DNA of 64,000 bases from Cycas panzhihuaensis (taxonomy: Eukaryota > Cycadophyta), in the NCBI GenBank assembly GCA_023213395.1, contig CM041465.1, positions 184,767,741 to 184,831,740 on the forward strand. The letters run 5' to 3'. The notes below the pieces were generated by a model. The model did not search any database and was not told the DNA's origin. It saw nothing but the letters and a program-made list of their open reading frames with translations. The translations under genes were made by a program, and so were the position numbers. Every line of letters starts with the position of its first letter. The stretch's first letter is position 1. Below, piece by piece: positions 24,296 to 34,265 of the stretch.

Positions 24296-26839
24296 GTCTT
24301 AATATACCATTTTGGTAATTTCTTTAGTGCATTATTATTAATTCTTTGAGAAAAATCGTATTCATCCTTAAAAAAAAATTGTTCAGCTTCAAAGGAAACT
24401 TGTTCTTATTGAGAAACACCTTACTTAATTTCTTCCTAAAGTTCACTTTTTGATGTATCTTTTTCTATTATAATGACTTTAGAAATCTCCTTAACCAAAA
24501 TAATTATTTTTGAACCTCCTTTAGCTTGTCTTTATATTATTTTATCTTTTCAACTGTATGTTCATCAAAGGTTACGTCCCTATTAACATGGACTCTATTT
24601 ATTTTTAAGTTTATGTATTTATATATTTTTGATTTATTATTATAGCTAATCATAATGCATTTAATACTTTTATCATCTAGCTTAGTTCTTTTTTTATCAA
24701 GGATATAAACATGAGCTTTACTATTAAAGATTTTGAGATGACTTACATTTGGCTTTCTTCTAGTCTAGGCTTCTTTAGGAGTTATCTTGTCCAAAGCTTG
24801 AGTAGGACTTTTAATAATATAATATACTTTGGCCCAATATGCTTTTGTCGCTACTTTTTCATTTATTATACTCTAAGTCATCTTCATTATTATTCTGTTG
24901 ATTTATTTGACTATACCATTTGACTGTGGTATATATGGAGTAGCAACTTATTTTTGTATTCCATGTAACTTGTAAAGATGACAAAAACTATTTGAAATAT
25001 ATTCTCCTCCTCCATCAGATTGAAGAATTTTGATTTGGATTTTCTTTCTAATTCTACTTGAGTTTTAAACTCCTTGAAGTAATTCAAGACTTTAAATTTA
25101 CTAAAAAGAAAGTAAATGCAAGTTCTTCTAGAAAAATCATTAATGAAGGTAAGGAAATACCTTACACCATTAATAGAATTTAGTATCATTGGTCTACATA
25201 GATCTGTATAAATCAATTCCAACTTTTTTTGTGCTCTCCATCTACTTTCTTAGAATGGAGTTTAGTGTTGTTTGTTAATTATACAACTTTTTGTATATAA
25301 AAAAATTAAAAGACATATCAAGAAGACCATTCACCATATTAGAATTTGTTAAAAATTCTAATCATTTGTTTGCAATATGTTTATACTTTAAATGCCAAAT
25401 TTCATTAATAGAGCTATTAACAATAAGAAATTTTATAGAAACAGTAGGCAAAACAAGAGTAGAGATTAACTTCTAGAGTTTGTCAATCTCAACCCCCTCT
25501 GTTATTACAATACCATTATTTTTCATATCACATGTGAAACACCTTCTATGCTCATCAAAGATAAATCTAAGCCTCTTTTTCCTTAATTTAGATATAGACA
25601 ATTGATTCTTTTTTAACCTTGGGATATATAAGACTTCACTAATTTTATTGATTTTATTAGTAATTAGGACTACAATTGTTCCTTTATCTTTAATTTATAA
25701 AGAATGGTTGTTACCAAGCTTAAATATGGTATCGTCATCTCAAACCAGTCTATTCCCCCTATCATGTGATTAGATGCTCCAGAGTCTATGTATCAATTTT
25801 TATTATTATAAGTGTGCATAGCTAAGACTGTGATGAAAGTAATCTCTTTATATTTTTCTCCAAATTATTCATTACTGTAATTCTCTTCTATTCTCTTCTC
25901 TCTCTAAATTTTAGCTTGTATTTAAGGACAATTGTTAGAATAATATCTTAATCTCCTACAATAATAACAGTTTAAAAAATTATAAGTTCTACAATCACTA
26001 GTAAAGTGTCTAAACCTTTTACAATAAAAGTAGACTATAGATTCTGGAGAAGGAAATCTACCTTTCCCTTTTGACATATATGTAGTTTTACCTTATCCTT
26101 TTGAAAACCATGCAGACCTATTATGAATTTCAATTGTAATTTTTGTCCATTCTCTAGTAGATTTGCTTCTTCCTCTTACTGTGCTTCTAAACCAACCTTA
26201 GCTTCCTAGACTTAGCCTTAAAATAAAGGCTTCTTTTATTTTAATGTCTTCTTTGTATCTTTGGTTCTCTGTTCTTATTGCAACGTATACCTTGTCAATG
26301 TTTTAAAAGACATATTAGTTATATGTCCTCTAATGGTAAGTGTGTTTACCACAGTATCAAATAATTTTGGCAGCTTATTGATTATAAAACAAACAAGTTT
26401 AGAATAAGATATTATTTCTCCTACAGAAACTAAATTATTTTTAATTTTAATAATCTTAGTGATAAAACTTGAGATAACTTCCTCTTCTTTTAAATGAATT
26501 TTATATAATTGTTCTCCAAGAGATATTATTTGGTATTCATTCTTCTGACTGTAAAGAGAGGTTAAAATTTTATAGGCATATGGAGAAGTAGTAGTAGCAC
26601 CAATATGACTCAACAAAGAATCTCCAACAAATAATATGATTACAACATGTTCAATCATATCCCTTTCTTCCCAATTGATTATATTTACTATATCAATAGG
26701 TATGACTTCTTTTCGAGTGATAATGTCCCATGCATTTTTTGGCAATTAAAATTCCCTACATTTTAAACTTCTAAGTGTTATAATTCTATCTGGTGAGTTT
26801 GTCTAAGTCTCTAAGGGAAAAAAATCACAATCTATTCCT
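24296..26839 (-). pseudogene. Copia C: gag, zinc knuckles, protease and integrase (decayed)
   Basis: Minus strand from about 26830. Gag includes NAWDIITRKE and LTSLYSQKNEYQIISLGEQL (26275-26745). Two tandem CCHC-like knuckles lie near 25925-26035 (YCKRFRHFTSDC and CYYCRRLRYYSNNC). Protease has an intact DSGASNHM at about 25761-25795. Integrase includes MELIYTDLCRPM and RYFLTFINDFSRRTCIYFL (24911-25222). Its tail shows KLDDKSIKCIMISY and VNRDVTFDEHT near 24590-24690. The reading then stops at the insertion of chromovirus A and resumes at 3469. Stops and frame changes are common. Confidence 0.9.
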
Positions 26840-26852
26840 CACCTTCATACCA
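26840..26852 (-). other. Probable primer binding site of Copia C
   Basis: The minus strand reads TGGTATGAAGGTG just before the gag start, resembling a mutated tRNA-Met-type site. If so, the 5' LTR of C begins at 26853, but its far end was not found. Confidence 0.5.
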
Positions 26853-27362
26853 TAACTTGCCCACTAGTGGGTTATTAAGTGAAATTATGTAGTTATACCA
26901 TGATACATCCTTCTTATCATAATAATGCTTCTTCTTCTCTTCTTAACCATTTATATTCCTTATCTCCCATATTCTCTTATAAACCACATTGTTATCATCC
27001 TTACCCTCAATCACCTCCTTTACTTAGGTTTATGCTTACAATACTTTATATTTAGTCTTCACTTTTCAAATACCCTTTTGATATGTTTCTCTCTAGACTA
27101 CTTGTCCCTATAGAATGTCTACCAAACCTCCTATCTTTTACTTCTTATTCATATCGATCAACTTATATCCCCCCATCCAAACTAATCTCCTTATAGGGGA
27201 AAATCTCCATGGACATGATACAAGAGGATAATATAAGATCTCAGGTATGGTGAACACATAACCGACAAATTTCAAGGCCTACAAAGTATAAGGTATTACA
27301 TGAGAGCTATTAAAGAAATGACATCTTCACAAGCAAGATAAGTAAATATATATGCTACATCT

Positions 27363-27468
27363 ACAAGGCATCATAAAGATAAATATTATAGTATATTTAT
27401 AAGCATTATTGTGCCTATAAGGCATCATAGATATAACTATTATAATATATTTATAAGTATTATTGTGC
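27363..27468. repeat. 54-bp tandem duplication
   Basis: Two head-to-tail copies share AAGGCATCATA, a TATTATA segment and ATTTATAAG..TTATTGTGC, with a period of 54 bp and a few differences. Confidence 0.8.
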
Positions 27469-28184
27469 TTATGTTTTGTTGCTACTATTCTACTTATTGT
27501 TGTCATTCTATTATATATTGTTATTTTGAATGCTATTTTTTTAATATTAGAAACATCTTTTAGATGCATATTACAATGTTATAATATTTCTATATTATAC
27601 TATATAATATCTAGAAAAGAGACTTTTCAAAGCATCCACCAATTCTTGGAAAATTCTAATGGTAATTTTTTCTATAATGTAGTAATATGTTTCCAATTGT
27701 ATCGTTATATCTAAGGAGCTTATCTTTTGCTTGGTTATCCTCTTAGTAGGATCAATATTATAAAACCTTACTTCATTGAATGCTAGATAGATAGATATAG
27801 ATATATTACATCCATAACTAATCATTTCTATTTTGCATAAGATTTCATCAATTTTGTCTCTACCTACAAAAAATTTTCAAAACCCCATTTCACCACCATA
27901 ATGTGCACTTTTTAGGAAACACATGATCATAATTATTTATAATGGTTTGTACTAATACAAAACATATAAGCCACACATTTTTTTTTAAGGAGAATGTGTG
28001 TGCGAGTGAAAGAGAGAGAGAGGGATTGTGAATGTTTACTACTATTAAGAAACTATGTTTTCATCGTGATTGAACTGCATTAAGAGATGCTCACTCTTTT
28101 TTATTTAATTCCATAATGAAAGCTTATAGAATGTAGAAACTAAGCAAGAAAAGAAAAAAAGAAGGGCGTTTCTTTTCACACGTC

Positions 28185-28215
28185 ATGATGCAAATGTACA
28201 TGGATGTTGCATCAT
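28185..28215. repeat. 9-bp inverted repeat upstream of the LEA promoter
   Basis: ATGATGCAA (28185-28193) and its exact reverse complement TTGCATCAT (28207-28215) are separated by 13 bp. An ACGTCA (TGACGT on the minus strand, the core bound by TGA-type bZIP factors) lies directly at the left edge, 28180-28185. Confidence 0.6.
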
Positions 28216-28485
28216 ATATGTAAGCAAAGATTGTATGTTCTTTTACTTATTCTTTCTTTTGGATTAGTCACTTTAAGTCAATATGGTTTGGGCATTCTTT
28301 ACGTCAAAGGGATGACTTAGAATCTACACGAAAAGAATCGAGCTCTTTTTCTTATGTCATTAAAATATCTAATAATAGGGAAAACTATATTATAAGAGGA
28401 TAATGAACGGGAAGCGTCTCGAAACGAGAAAACGCAAATTTACAGGAACACCCGAACGTCAACAACAAATATCATAGTCGTGGAA

Positions 28486-28510
28486 GAAACGAAACGAAAC
28501 GAAACGAAAC
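28486..28510. repeat. (GAAAC)5 microsatellite
   Basis: Five perfect tandem GAAAC units lie about 340 bp upstream of the predicted LEA TATA box. A small inverted repeat, TCTCG-AAA-CGAGA, sits at 28417-28429. Confidence 0.9.
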
Positions 28511-28562
28511 GCCAAAATAGATGGACTCTTCATATTTTGTGGGTTTTAATTCAAAACCAATA

Positions 28563-28755
28563 ACGTGGGCCCACTTTCAAAGCACGGTTCTAGTGCTTTC
28601 GTTAATTGTACGCGTTCATTGACCGACACTGCCACTTGTTGGGGACGTGGCGCCGCAACTAAAAGCCCCGCATCTGCGAAAAGAAGATGACGTGGTTCTC
28701 ATGGGCGGCAGCAGAGTAAAATAAAAGTCGAAGTTCTTTCCTTTACAGAAGGTTC
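28563..28755 (+). promoter_or_regulatory. ABRE/DRE/TCP/HSE-like cluster of the LEA promoter
   Basis: ACGTGG cores, the ABRE type bound by ABI5/ABF bZIP factors, lie at 28563-28568, 28645-28651 (as ACGTGGC) and 28690-28695 (within TGACGTGG). ACCGAC, the DRE/CRT core bound by DREB/CBF factors, is at 28622-28627. The perfect palindrome GTGGGCCCAC (28565-28574) matches TCP-type sites. GAAGGTTC (28748-28755) fits a minimal heat-shock element. The spacing of ABRE and DRE cores within 70 bp is typical of drought- and ABA-induced plant genes. Binding itself is inferred. Confidence 0.65.
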
Positions 28756-28826
28756 CACCGTGGGAATTTCGTGGAAAAGTCGTATCCTTCCCGATGGCTC
28801 GTTGAATCCTCTGAAGGGAGGCTGAT

Positions 28827-28835
28827 TATTTAAAT
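28827..28835 (+). promoter_or_regulatory. TATA box of the LEA gene
   Basis: TATTTAAAT lies 52-60 bp before the ATG. This would place the start of transcription near 28858, giving a short leader of roughly 30 nt. Confidence 0.6.
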
Positions 28836-28878
28836 GAGGGGCCTGCAGCGTGGCAAGGGTGTGGTGAGCAATCTGTAG

Positions 28879-28911
28879 ATGCGCTTATGGCGAGTTCCAG
28901 ATTTGCGTTGA
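28879..28911 (+). other. Short upstream ORF overlapping the LEA start
   Basis: An ATG eight bases before the main start opens a 10-codon frame that ends in TGA inside the LEA coding sequence, in another frame. If the cap site is near 28858, this ATG is very close to the cap and would often be skipped by leaky scanning. Whether it is translated is unknown. Confidence 0.4.
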
Positions 28912-29427
28912 ATGTGAAGGGCACCACGTCTGCCTTTGGCTTACCAAAGATCGCAAGGTCTGTATGCTACTCTTCGTCTTTTTTAAGCTTTAGCTTTTAG
29001 GAATCCTAGCGTTTTATGCCAGATATCTCTCCACACAGCAATGCTTTGTTTTATTTATTTCTTTTTTACAAAACATACAGTGGCAATTTCCCGGGGATGT
29101 TTTGTTAATTTGTAGAGAGACTAATTAAAATTGTGTATTTGCGGGGCGATTGTTCGGTTCCATTGCAGGAGAGGCTACGCGGCGGTGGCACCAAAGGCAG
29201 ATCAGACGAGAGGGATTAACGAGCGAGGGAGTGAAGAAAAGGGAAATATTAAGTGCACAGAAAATAGGCGATCAGCACAAACTAAGATTTGGTGGATGCC
29301 TCATCCCGTCACCGGTCACTTTGTTCCGGAAAATCACCACTATTCTGACGCTCATCGCGATGTCGCTCAGCCGAGGGATAATCTTATCGCTAATCAACCC
29401 GGTTCTCATCGTGTAGGGGCAAATTAA
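28887..29427 (+). CDS. LEA_3 family protein (SAG21/LEA5-like), two exons
   Basis: Exon 1 is 28887-28957 and exon 2 is 29169-29427, giving 109 residues. The join at AG|GAGAGG restores an ARRGYAAVAP motif matching the conserved RRGF/Y-AA block that follows the N-terminal leader in this family. The family signature WMPHPVTGHFVPENH is at residues 66-80. Length fits the usual range of about 90-110 residues. The N-terminus (residues 1-25) is basic and Ser/Thr/Ala-rich with few acids, like the mitochondrial targeting sequence of SAG21/LEA5. Known members are small stress proteins induced by drought, oxidants and senescence. The C-terminal tail after residue 80 is longer and more charged than in typical members. 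No stop or frameshift interrupts it, unlike everything around it. The ABRE/DRE-rich promoter agrees with the family. Confidence 0.85.
28958..29168 (+). other. Intron of the LEA_3 gene
   Basis: A 211-bp intron with canonical ends, AG|GTCTGT at the donor and TTGCAG| at the acceptor, is T-rich in its 3' half. It falls after the second base of an Arg codon, just before the RGYAA block. LEA_3 genes of other plants are also commonly two-exon genes split near this point. Confidence 0.82.
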
Positions 29428-29730
29428 AAGCCGATATTAGATTTTATTGTATTCGGGATGTGATCGGAGAAGCAGCCTTATTGAATCTCCCACTCTACAC
29501 AATGCAGCATGTTATCGCTTTTTCCAATATTGTGAACATCCTTTTTAATTTTATGCTGTTGATTCTCATGAAATCTTGATTATTGAATGGCCGCCCTTTC
29601 AACGTTGAAAGACTGGTTTGCAGTCTTCTTGACCTTTTTTATTCCATTTGAAAGACTCATTTTATTGCCCTTAAATTGGAAATTTAAATTACCCGGCTAA
29701 ACTGATAAATTTAAAAAAAAACAAAACAGG
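29428..29730. other. 3' flank of the LEA gene
   Basis: Contains the probable 3' UTR. The sequence after the stop is AT-rich with TGTATT and TTTTAATTTTATG stretches that could serve in polyadenylation, but I cannot fix a cleavage site. No other gene is seen. Confidence 0.5.
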
Positions 29731-30290
29731 AGGAACGCCGCTCCCAAAATAAGGGAGCAAAAACAAAAGGCTTCTGCTAAATCCTCATAACTGGAGGCCC
29801 CGCGAAAGAGAGGCTCAAGCACAGGGCCTTTACAGAGTCCTCCAAACGCTGTCAGGCCTGGCCACACTGTCACAAACCGGGAGCATAAAAAGCTACGCGG
29901 AGCTCCACAGGAGCCGTACGGTCAAGCCAAAACCTCAAACCGCTCAAATCCTAAATCCCTTCGACTGCAAGCACGGGCTCTTCGCAGAGTCCATAGAGAC
30001 CACAAGGTCAAGCCATATATAGTAAGTAGTCCACAAGCCCGAAGGCTTAAGAACACATGCCATACGTCCAAGCTCCTCCTTCTCACAAACCCTAACACAA
30101 CAATCCACAACTTCCCCGGACTTCCTACCAGCAAGACCCCTGCTTCCTCTACGGCAGATTGCAACCAAACCAACGTGTGGAGACAGTCCACGGTGCAAAC
30201 AAGCCGCGAGAAAACCCTACTGCCCGTGGCCCGCGATGCAACAACATGAAATCCTTGCGCACCATTCTCCACTCTATCCATTCCTCTGCC

Positions 30291-30376
30291 AAACGATGGG
30301 GTGGGGCAGAATCTCTTAGGGCCAGGGCATAATTTTTTAGGGCCAAACGATGGGGTGGGATAGAATCTCTTAGAGC
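30291..30376. repeat. 32-bp direct repeat, period 54 bp
   Basis: AAACGATGGGGTGGG followed by AGAATCTCTTAG occurs at 30291-30322 and 30345-30376, with a few differences. The 22-bp spacer contains a second AGGGC motif. Confidence 0.85.
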
Positions 30377-30404
30377 GCTGTCTCATGCAGGGGGGGCTCC
30401 GTAG

Positions 30405-30430
30405 AAATTGTAGTAGATTCACTACAATTT
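30405..30430. repeat. Perfect 10-bp inverted repeat (hairpin)
   Basis: AAATTGTAGT and ACTACAATTT flank the six-base loop AGATTC. Confidence 0.85.
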
Positions 30431-30440
30431 TCTTTGTCAA

Positions 30441-32896
30441 AAATTTTAGAATTTGGCAGGATCTAACGGTTCCATGCGTACATACAATTTTCTTTATTAT
30501 TCATTGCAGTCATCGAATAAAATTATTTTATTCACAGTTTAAAAATTATAATTACAATTTCAACGCATTCAATGGCGGGAGTAACAATTAGGATGTCATA
30601 TGTCAGGTTGTACAATTATCCTGTCATTCGCTCAATCCAGCCCCTCCTTATTTTTCCCCGCTGAAATGAGTAGGTCCGCTACACAGTTCGATGAAGATTC
30701 CATGATTTTCTTACGAGCGACTGTTATTGTGATTCATGGGAGCCCTTGCACCGCAATATAAGCGTTACAGCACCCGCATGGGACCGCAACGTTAGGGCCA
30801 TTTTTTGAGAAGTTTCGGCAAACAGAGAAATGGTGTTCAATGGATTACTACATTTCTCTTTATCGTTCCGTCTAATAATTTATCATTGCACAATCTGACA
30901 CAATCCGTTATAAATTGCGAAATTGAATTTGGCAATGATCCAATTAATTGGATAAAGCTATCCGAATTTTTATTTTTCTTGAAGTTGTGGTAGTTAAGGC
31001 AGTCCCCATTAACTCAAAAGCTTAAGCATTTCTACTCCAACATTACAGTGCAACTCTGAATTTTTTCAAAGCAATGGTTTTATTTCCTTTGCATGATATT
31101 GCATTTTATAGGAAAATGAGCCCAAACCTCCTCCATGGACCCCTATCTTGCTGTTCCATTTGTAACACTTTTATATATCATCACTTAACATATGTGCCAA
31201 AATTCATCCCGTTGTATCAAGATCAAGCTTGCTGCCATTATTATATTAATGTTTAATTTATCATTCAAAAATGAAGAGAGAGGGAGAGACTTTAAAAATA
31301 TATATTTTATTATAAGTATGATTTTTGGAAGTTACCAACAAAGTTTGATGTAACTGTTCTTAGTATTAGTATATCATGTACAATTTTAATGGTATTGTCA
31401 ATTTTATTAGAGACAAAAGAGATCTATACAAGAGCCCACTTCACCAAGGAAAGTTTCTTATAGGTGGTCCAAACTTGCACACATAGGAGACTTCAATGAG
31501 CTTGATAAGGTTTGTACACAACTAGAATGTGTGTCATGTTTTAAAGGTTGTTATGGTGTGGAGAATATATAGCCTTAAAACATGATTCATTTTGCAGATG
31601 GCACACTAGTTAGATCCATCACGGCTATTGATGATGTGGGAAAGTACACTAGGTTTTGCCCTTGGCTATGGTATACTAGTGCACACTGCCAATGGTCAAT
31701 GAGCACCGAGAGGCACTCATTTCATTTGCTATTGTTTTGCTTGCCCAATCTGATGGTGGAGAGTAAAACATGAAGAGTTTAGAATTTCAAAGGGTTTAAT
31801 AATTTATAGATTACCTTCTTATTGAAGGTCTCGTATCAAATCTGTTGAATCATTAATTAAATTCCAAGATTGGGAGATCAATTGTTTGACAAGCATTATA
31901 CAAGATCCACATGGATTCATTTATTTGAATTATTGTTTATTTTTATGATTTTTTACTAGAGTAATTAAATTTCCCCGAGTGAGGAGTTGTGGGCAAAGTG
32001 GGCTAAGGGTGCCTACCATCGCAAAAATTAATAGAAATTCATTGTCATTACTAACCATTGAAGTTGACACATGGAGATTGGGAAGGGTGCTTTTCCCATT
32101 TTTGTCATCTTAACACTTAGAAAGCAACTTCTAAATCTATAATATCCATATATCAATTTTGTATAATGGGCCATAGAAGACTTCCAACTCTAAAACATAG
32201 ACTCCTCATTGAAATAGTTGTTATTGTTGCATTCCCTTGACAACTTTATTAGATATGTTTATCATAAGTAAGTTGCCATCTTTCCACCATAAGACGTGTT
32301 TGGACTAAACACTACATGCATAAAGTCTCTATAAGAAATTCTACTTGTTGATCATATAAGCACTTGTGAGAAAGGTAAGAGGCACATTGCTTTAATACCA
32401 TACAATATCATATTATGATAATATTTTAAATATATCAAAAAATAGTAGTTAAACTCCATCCACCAAAAAATCTTTATTATATATCATCTTACATCCCATC
32501 TTAACTGATATTCAATATGAATAAGATGGCACAGTTAGAGAAGATGTAGTTTGATTGTTATTTTTTTGTCATTTTTAAAATTTTTGGACACAACCCTTTT
32601 TTGCAAAGGGGACTTGGGATGGACTTTGGAAGGTTTCAAAACACCACCAATTTTTTTCCTATTTAGGTTGCAGGGGCCACTTGGCAATAAACCACCAAAC
32701 CCACATTGACGTTTAGGTTTTTTAGATTTTTCAATTCTTGGCATAAATTGTTAAGTTGAATAGAGAGACTTAGACTCCACAATTTTTTAGTTAATTTTTC
32801 TAAATTATATGATAAAGTGTTAGACTAAGTATGTACCACCTTTAATGCCACTTTATTTTTTAATTACTTCTTTTAGAGATGAGTAGAAGAAGATAA
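30441..32896. other. Spacer between the GC-rich block and Copia H
   Basis: Low GC, with scattered short open frames and no clear gene. The only item worth marking is an exon-like fragment at 31411-31509. The open frame at 32535-32744 (minus) has no recognisable product. Confidence 0.55.
31411..31509 (+). other. Exon-like fragment of an unknown gene
   Basis: Thirty-three codons are open between an acceptor-like TTTTATTAG and a donor-like AAG|GTTTGT, including KVSYRWSKLAHIGDFNELDK. A second acceptor, TTTTGCAG, precedes 31600, where another frame is open to 31773. Splicing the two in phase gives an early stop, so this may be a pseudogene fragment. I do not recognise it. Confidence 0.2.
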
Positions 32897-33114
32897 TGTT
32901 AGAGTATAATGTTTTATCCTAGGACTTTTAAGGGGTAATGTTATAAACCCCTCATTATGTAACTCTTAATATAGGATTGACATATGTCATCATCAAATAC
33001 TTCGATTACAATTTACTTTGTAACAGTTACATTCTATCATGTATATTTAAGGAACCATTTCCTCCATCATAAAGCATCAATCATTTCACATTATCTCTAT
33101 TCAAGAATTTAACA
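32897..33114 (+). repeat. 5' LTR of Copia H
   Basis: A 218-bp LTR starting TGTTAGAGTATAATG and ending GAATTTAACA, with a TATA-like TATATTTAAGG in its right half. No partner lies in the window, so the left edge rests on the TGTTAG start alone. Confidence 0.72.
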
Positions 33115-33126
33115 TGGTATTAGAGC
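33115..33126 (+). other. Primer binding site of Copia H
   Basis: TGGTATTAGAGC, one change from the tRNA-iMet-type site, directly after the LTR. Confidence 0.88.
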
Positions 33127-33797
33127 AGGTTAGTCTGACCGTCTAAAGGAGGAAGAAAGAGGAAGAAGTTCAGTCATCATGAACGAAATTGAAGAATGAT
33201 CTAGGAATTAAAGTACCTAATAAAAGAAGGAGGAGTTCAAATCTCTACAAGAAGAAAGAGACTCCCAAATTTGAAACTATACGGACCTGTACGGACACAA
33301 ATTTTTTGAAGTTCTCAGAATCAAGTGAAAATTGACCAGTAAGTAGATTGTGACTTGGGGATCATTTCTCTCAACTAACTTGAAGTCATCAGTGTACATT
33401 TTAAGGCAATTTTACCCTATTTACTAGTCCACGTGGGTTTGGCATCACTTCATCAAATTTCCTAAAAAATTGTTTAGATTTCTAGGTAAATTCACTTATA
33501 AACTCTATGTCCCAGTGATTTGAAGAGATTAAGTTTGACTTTTTAGAATTTGGTGAAAATTTTAGTGAATTTAAAGCATTTTTCTCCAAAACCCTAGCCA
33601 CAAATTTCTAGTTTTTGAGTTATTTTTCTCTCAATCTACAGACTATTTCAGGAAAATAACTATAGATCTGTAATCCTCTAAAAAAAAAAAAAACTTTTGA
33701 GGTGTATTTTATGTCTATCCATATAGTTAGGGTTTCGTACAGAAATCTGTATATTTGCATGGTCATATCACCTCAGATTTAGTTTTTTCTTCTAGAA

Positions 33798-33931
33798 ATG
33801 GCTTTATCAGTTCTAGCATTGTCTAACTAGGATAAATTAATCGACAAATTATCATGTCTGAAAAATTAAAATAAAAGCATTATTGAGAGTAAAAATGCTT
33901 AGAGTATTGCTAATGGAACTGAAGTAAATCT
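33798..33931 (+). pseudogene. Copia H: gag N-terminus (decayed)
   Basis: ATG at 33798 opens MALSVLALSN, and the frame continues with DKLIDKLSCLKN and NGTEV, interrupted by in-frame stops, to the insertion of element I. Copia gag typically begins this way. The rest resumes at 36256. Confidence 0.75.
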
Positions 33932-34251
33932 TGTTAGAATAATGTCCATTTGTTTAAACTACGTGCAAAGACGTCTTGGGAACCAGTGGGCCACCACTAG
34001 CCATCTTCAAGCCACCACAAGCCATCCTCAAGCCAACAAGGTAAGATTATATTTTGATTTATTATTTTTTTAATTATTGACTAATGCTTGGGTAGAGACG
34101 GACCCTCACCTCCCAAAAATCTATAAATATTTCAAGTGTACCACCCTGGTGTTTTTTAACATCGCCTTTAATTATTTGGTGATTTGTTGTAATGCTTCGA
34201 CTATGGATTGGTATGTGATCATATGATTAGCTCTGCCCTCTACAATCTACA
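33932..34251 (+). repeat. 5' LTR of element I
   Basis: A 320-bp LTR from TGTTAGAATAATG to CAATCTACA; its partner is 35936-36255. It contains CTATAAATATTTC as a TATA candidate. Confidence 0.88.
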
Positions 34252-34253
34252 TT

Positions 34254-34265
34254 TGGTATCAAAGC
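34254..34265 (+). other. Primer binding site of element I
   Basis: TGGTATCAAAGC, one change from the tRNA-iMet-type site, two bases after the LTR. Confidence 0.88.

Larger units (their letters stand above)
26853..28380. other. AT-rich spacer upstream of the LEA gene
   Basis: No gene is seen. The left part probably includes the unresolved 5' LTR of Copia C. It contains a 54-bp tandem duplication (27363-27468), a short GA tract near 28010-28024 and an inverted repeat at 28185-28215. The open frames here are short and in AT-rich sequence, with no recognisable product. Confidence 0.6.
29731..30440. other. GC-rich unclassified block
   Basis: This 710-bp block is markedly richer in GC than its surroundings. 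It holds a stem-loop GCTCCC/GGGAGC (29740-29758), a GGAGCTCC palindrome near 29900, a repeated 32-mer (30291-30376) and a perfect hairpin (30405-30430). The minus strand has a 172-residue open frame (29922-30440) with no domain I recognise. It could be part of an unrecognised transposable element or an old promoter/CpG-rich remnant. Confidence 0.45.

Noticed and set aside
26853-28000. 5' LTR of Copia C
   Set aside because: A primer-site-like sequence marks a possible edge at 26853, but I found no matching partner below 1844, so no LTR pair is claimed.
29150-29416. 88-residue frame overlapping LEA exon 2
   Set aside because: It is an out-of-frame shadow; the other frame has the LEA_3 signature and continues from exon 1 across a good splice junction.
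29922-30440. 172-residue minus-strand open frame
   Set aside because: No recognisable domain; it spans a direct repeat that explains its internal repetition, and it lies in a GC-rich block where long chance frames are expected.
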